Positions 39,040 to 41,662 of a DNA stretch of 41,662 nt are shown in pieces. Position numbers and translations under genes: made by a program. The stretch lies in NCBI RefSeq assembly GCF_900108335.1, contig NZ_FNVT01000032.1, positions 1-41,662 on the forward strand, given 5' to 3'. The stretch is from Nonomuraea solani (GTDB taxonomy: Bacteria; Actinomycetota; Actinomycetes; Streptosporangiales; Streptosporangiaceae). Under the pieces are notes generated by a model. It ran no database searches, had not been told where the DNA came from, and saw only the letters and a list, made by a program, of their open reading frames with translations. Every line of letters begins with the position of its first letter. The first letter of the stretch is position 1.

Positions 39040-40420
39040 GCGCGTCGCCGGCCGCTTCGTCATCGAGGCGCAACTGGGCACCGGCGGCATGGGCCGGGTG
39101 TGGCGCGGCCGCGACGGCAAGCTCGATCGGGTGGTGGCACTCAAACAGGTACGCGCGGACGTCGGCCGCCTGCCAGAGCTGACGGCGCGCGCCGAACAGG
39201 AGGCCCGGGCCCTGGCCCGGATCGACCACCCCGGCATCGTCCGCGTCCATGACGTGCTCGACGCCCCTGACGGCCCATGGATCGTCATGGACTACGTCCG
39301 GGGCACCGTACTCGGCGCCCTGATCGAACAGAGCCCCCTGCCCGAGCACGAAGTGGCACGAATCGGCGCCCAGGCGGTCGCCGCACTCGCGGCCGCGCAC
39401 GCGGTGGGGGTCTTCCACCGCGACGTGAAGCCGGACAACATCCTGATCACCGCCTCCGGCGAGGTCGTCCTGGTGGACTTCGGCATCGCCGCCATCGAGG
39501 GCCACGGGCGTCTTACCGCGCTCGGTCAGGTGATCGGCACCCCGGACTTCATCGCTCCTGAACGGTTGCGAGGCATCCCGGTGGACGGCGCGGCCGACCT
39601 GTGGTCGCTCGGCGCCACCCTCTACACGGCCCTGGAGGGACGTCCCCCCTTCCACCGGAGCACCTCGGAAGCCACCAAGTTCGCCATCCTCGCACTTCCC
39701 CCGGACCCTATGACCCGGGCGGCCGGCCTCAAGTCGACGATCAACCGCCTGCTGGCCAAGAGCCCGGCCAACAGAATGACGGCCGCCGAGCTGGCACACC
39801 GCCTGCGACAGCCCCCCAGAAGAGCCCCCGTGACGGTGCCGCGGCAGGCCCCCGCCCCCCAACCACCTCCGCCTCCCCTGGCGAACGGCGGCCACGTGCG
39901 CCGGACGATCGCCGGCGCCGAAGCGGCGGAAAGAGGCTCGATGATCCTCGCCCTGCCCGCCGCCGAGGCAGCGATCCTCCTCGCCCAGCAGTGGCAACTG
40001 TTCACCACCGCCGCGGTGGAGGAACTGTGCCGCGATGCGGCAAAGAGCGCGAAGATCCTGCAAATGCTGCTCCCGTACCGCGTCGCCTGGCTCCTGGACC
40101 AGGTACGGGACCCGAACTTGGTGGCCGGAGTCGTACTGGCGATGGACCCCCACCACCGCGGCCGCATGCTCGGCCACATGCACGACCGGCATTCCGCGGC
40201 GGCCCTTGAAGCGATGGCCACCATCGACACCCGGCAGACCGGCCTCGCCGTAGCCGCGATGCCGGAGGGCCCGGCGGGTCAGGCGCTGACCCGCCTCCCG
40301 TCCGCCACGATCGCCGCCTTGCTCATGCATTGCCCACCTTCCAGCCGCGACCGCCTGCTATCCCTGCTGCCATCCACGACCCGCGAGGACGTCGCCCGAA
40401 GACTCGCCCCCAAGGGATAG
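39029..40420 (+). CDS. Ser/Thr protein kinase with helical-repeat C-terminus
   Basis: Residues 1-265 are a Hanks-type kinase: glycine loop LGTGGMGRVWRGRDG, lysine K39 (VVALKQV), HRDVKPDNIL (D132), DFG (D150), activation segment GTPDFIAPERLRG and DLWSLGATLYTALEGRPPF. All catalytic residues are present. A Pro-rich linker (about 275-290) leads to a C-terminal region (about 310-463) of short helical repeats with LPYRVAWLLDQV, DPHHRGRMLGHM and LSLLPSTTREDVARRL, reminiscent of the MgtE N-domain. There is no membrane helix and there are no PASTA repeats; the membrane link is probably the overlapping DUF4407 gene. It could phosphorylate the divergent GTPase arm. Confidence 0.87.
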   Translation: MIGERVAGRFVIEAQLGTGGMGRVWRGRDGKLDRVVALKQVRADVGRLPELTARAEQEARALARIDHPGIVRVHDVLDAPDGPWIVMDYVRGTVLGALIEQSPLPEHEVARIGAQAVAALAAAHAVGVFHRDVKPDNILITASGEVVLVDFGIAAIEGHGRLTALGQVIGTPDFIAPERLRGIPVDGAADLWSLGATLYTALEGRPPFHRSTSEATKFAILALPPDPMTRAAGLKSTINRLLAKSPANRMTAAELAHRLRQPPRRAPVTVPRQAPAPQPPPPPLANGGHVRRTIAGAEAAERGSMILALPAAEAAILLAQQWQLFTTAAVEELCRDAAKSAKILQMLLPYRVAWLLDQVRDPNLVAGVVLAMDPHHRGRMLGHMHDRHSAAALEAMATIDTRQTGLAVAAMPEGPAGQALTRLPSATIAALLMHCPPSSRDRLLSLLPSTTREDVARRLAPKG

Positions 40421-40435
40421 CCATCACATCAAGCG

Positions 40436-40480
40436 GCGCCGAGGGCCTCGGTGATCTTGCGGGCCATGTCGGTGACGGTG
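40436..40480 (-). pseudogene. Third, truncated copy of the duplicated small-protein gene
   Basis: Bases 40441-40480 are identical to 15052-15091, the 3' coding end of copy 1, and encode VTDMARKITEALG just before a stop. Identity then breaks, and the next ~30 bases look like a deleted version of the same gene, so only the C-terminal coding tip remains. It lies 15 bases downstream of the kinase stop, on the opposite strand. Confidence 0.65.
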
Positions 40481-40519
40481 TGGGCGGCGCCTCGGCGATG
40501 TCTGGCTTTCTGTTTGTTC

Positions 40520-40539
40520 GCCGTGGCCGGCGCCACGGC
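40520..40539. terminator. Hairpin downstream of the kinase gene
   Basis: GCCGTGGC and GCCACGGC form an exact 8-bp stem around CGGC, with TTC/GAA flanks that can extend it. An AAATTT run follows on the plus strand. It lies about 100 bases beyond the kinase stop and can terminate the DUF4407-kinase transcript. Confidence 0.5.
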
Positions 40540-40657
40540 CGAAATTTATGGGTTGACCTGGGGAAATCTCGCTGAGCAAGTGTCCGCCATATGTCCGGTA
40601 GATACCCTGGTTCGCCCAGAACCGGTCTTTCACAATCGTGCAGTGAACCTCCAGCGA

Positions 40658-41662
40658 ATGATCCGGTTATTACACATCACAGCCCTCTCGTTATTGATGG
40701 CTGTCTCTTCAGTCGTGCTCTGGGCGGGAGCGACACCGGCCCATGCGGTGAAAGGCGGGAGCCCGGTCGCCGACGGCACGTGGGGTTTCGTGGCGAAGGT
40801 GAACGTCGGCGAGGCGCACGGGTGCACCGGCGCCTTGGTCAGCCCGCAGTGGGTGATCACCACCACCAGTTGTTTCGCCTCCGATGGGCAGCCCGTCACG
40901 AGCGGGGCGCCGAAGGTGGCGACGACGGTGACGGTCGGCAGGGCCGACCTGTTCGGTTCGGGCGGGCGGGTGCTGCCCGCGGACTGGATCCACCCGCACC
41001 GCGACCGGGATGTCGTGCTGGTCCGGTTGTCGTTGCGGGTGCTCGACGTCACGCCGGTCGCGGTCAGCTCCACCGTTCCCGCCGCCGGGAACGCGCTGCA
41101 GGTCGCCGGGTATGGCCGGAGCGCCGGCGTGTGGGCGCCCAACCGGCTGCAGGCCGCGCCGGTCGTGGCCGGGGCCGTGGCGGCCGGCTCGTTCGGTTGG
41201 ACCGGAGCGAACGGCAGCGACGTGAGCGCCTGTCAGGGCGACGCGGGCGCGCCGGTCTTCCGTACGGGCGGGAGTCGCCCGGAGCTCGTCGGGCTCAGCT
41301 CCGGTGCGGGGCAGGGGGGCTGCCTTGGCGCGGCTGACAACGGGCCGCGCGGTGCCAACGCGGTACGGGTGGACGATCTGGCGAGCTGGATCAGCTCGGT
41401 CGCGGCCGAGCCCACCACGTCCTTCCGTACGGAAGGATCTAGTTCGACCGGGATCGGTGGTTATGACCTGAAGGACGCCCGGGATCAGGTGGTGGCGTTC
41501 GACTACGAGCATTCCGGCAAGCTGGACCATCTGCTGGTGTATCGGCCGGGGGCCGGGACCGTTCACATCCTCAAGCGCGGCAGCGGCGCCACGTTTACGC
41601 CGGTCTATTCCTCGACCGATGGTGGGATCGGTGGTTATGACCTGAAGAGTGTGGCGGATCGG
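40658..41662 (+). CDS. Secreted trypsin-fold pseudo-protease with FG-GAP-like repeats (partial)
   Basis: The frame is open to the window edge, so the 3' end is missing. ATG 40658 (or GTG 40643) starts a signal peptide cleaved near PAHA. Residues about 31-215 form an S1 trypsin-like domain: GCTGALVSPQWVITTTSCF corresponds to the region around the catalytic His, DRDVVLVRL to the Asp (D118) and CQGDAGAPVF to the Ser. His is S71 and Ser is A196, so two of three catalytic residues are gone. After a short linker come FG-GAP/VCBS-like repeats (GIGGYDLKDARDQVVAFDYE, then HLLVYRPGAGTVHILKRG). It probably binds something at the cell surface rather than cutting it. Confidence 0.8.
   Translation, partial: MIRLLHITALSLLMAVSSVVLWAGATPAHAVKGGSPVADGTWGFVAKVNVGEAHGCTGALVSPQWVITTTSCFASDGQPVTSGAPKVATTVTVGRADLFGSGGRVLPADWIHPHRDRDVVLVRLSLRVLDVTPVAVSSTVPAAGNALQVAGYGRSAGVWAPNRLQAAPVVAGAVAAGSFGWTGANGSDVSACQGDAGAPVFRTGGSRPELVGLSSGAGQGGCLGAADNGPRGANAVRVDDLASWISSVAAEPTTSFRTEGSSSTGIGGYDLKDARDQVVAFDYEHSGKLDHLLVYRPGAGTVHILKRGSGATFTPVYSSTDGGIGGYDLKSVADR
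41450..41647 (+). repeat. FG-GAP-like repeat with a 24-base identical core
   Basis: Identical 24-base segments beginning GGGATCGGTGGTTATGAC occur at 41450-41473 and 41624-41647, with a period of 174 bases (58 residues), encoding GIGGYDLK. DNA identity across repeats indicates recent internal duplication. More copies probably follow beyond the window. Confidence 0.8.

Noticed and set aside
40591..41337. Plus-strand 248-residue frame over the protease gene
   Set aside because: It is in a different frame from the recognisable signal peptide and trypsin-like motifs and is Arg/Gly-rich.

Overview
The window is very GC-rich, densely coded DNA from an actinobacterium. Lsr2-type DNA binding, a WXG100/YbaB secretion-substrate operon, LppU-like lipoprotein domains, many GTG starts and several Sec-exported enzymes all fit a filamentous member of the Streptosporangiaceae (for example Nonomuraea). 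The genus is an inference, not something the sequence proves. I saw no tRNA, rRNA or CRISPR array.

Layout. (1) 1-2.3 kb: an IS3-family insertion sequence that appears to have cut a gene whose 3' part survives, followed by a decayed minus-strand remnant. (2) 2.3-11.1 kb: a conflict island. A minus-strand operon encodes a YbaB-like protein, a WXG100-like protein, a 1323-residue type VII-style polymorphic toxin (WXG head, Pro/Ala/Gly linker, zeta-toxin P-loop domain, unrecognised C-terminal domain) and a probable immunity protein. It faces a plus-strand pair, an LppU-like lipoprotein and a zeta-like protein whose Walker A lysine is arginine. Upstream of the operon lies a cluster of broken small genes that includes SUKH-like and DUF6461-like pseudogenes, which looks like a decaying immunity reservoir. 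(3) 11.1-15.4 kb: an ERCC4 nuclease fused to an Lsr2 DNA-binding tail, an amino-acid dehydrogenase, a ZIP metal transporter, a hypothetical protein and the first copy of a duplicated small protein. (4) 15.6-25.7 kb: a secreted ExeM/NucH nuclease, a TetR/FAD-monooxygenase pair with a palindromic operator, an Hsp15-like S4 protein, a DUF899 protein, a secreted S33 peptidase, and a regulator/SDR/MFS-efflux group. (5) 25.7-33.4 kb: the second copy of the small protein, a NicO-type metal exporter with TPR and DUF4331 proteins, two paralogous secreted proteins and a secreted sulfatase.

(6) 33.4-40.4 kb: two divergent operons that look like one NTP-dependent signalling or conflict system. The minus arm is a vWA-like protein, a TRAFAC-like GTPase and a GAP1-like protein with a C-terminal membrane anchor. 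The plus arm is a DUF4407 coiled-coil membrane protein and a Ser/Thr kinase with a helical-repeat tail. All genes within each arm overlap. (7) 40.4 kb to the end: a third, partial copy of the duplicated small protein, then a secreted trypsin-fold protein, cut by the window edge, whose catalytic His and Ser are both replaced and which runs into FG-GAP-like repeats.

The best candidates for new biology are the zeta-bearing T7SS toxin with its P-loop-altered relative, the GTPase/GAP1/vWA/kinase locus, the ERCC4-Lsr2 nuclease, the catalytically dead protease and the dispersed small-protein family with its conserved upstream block.
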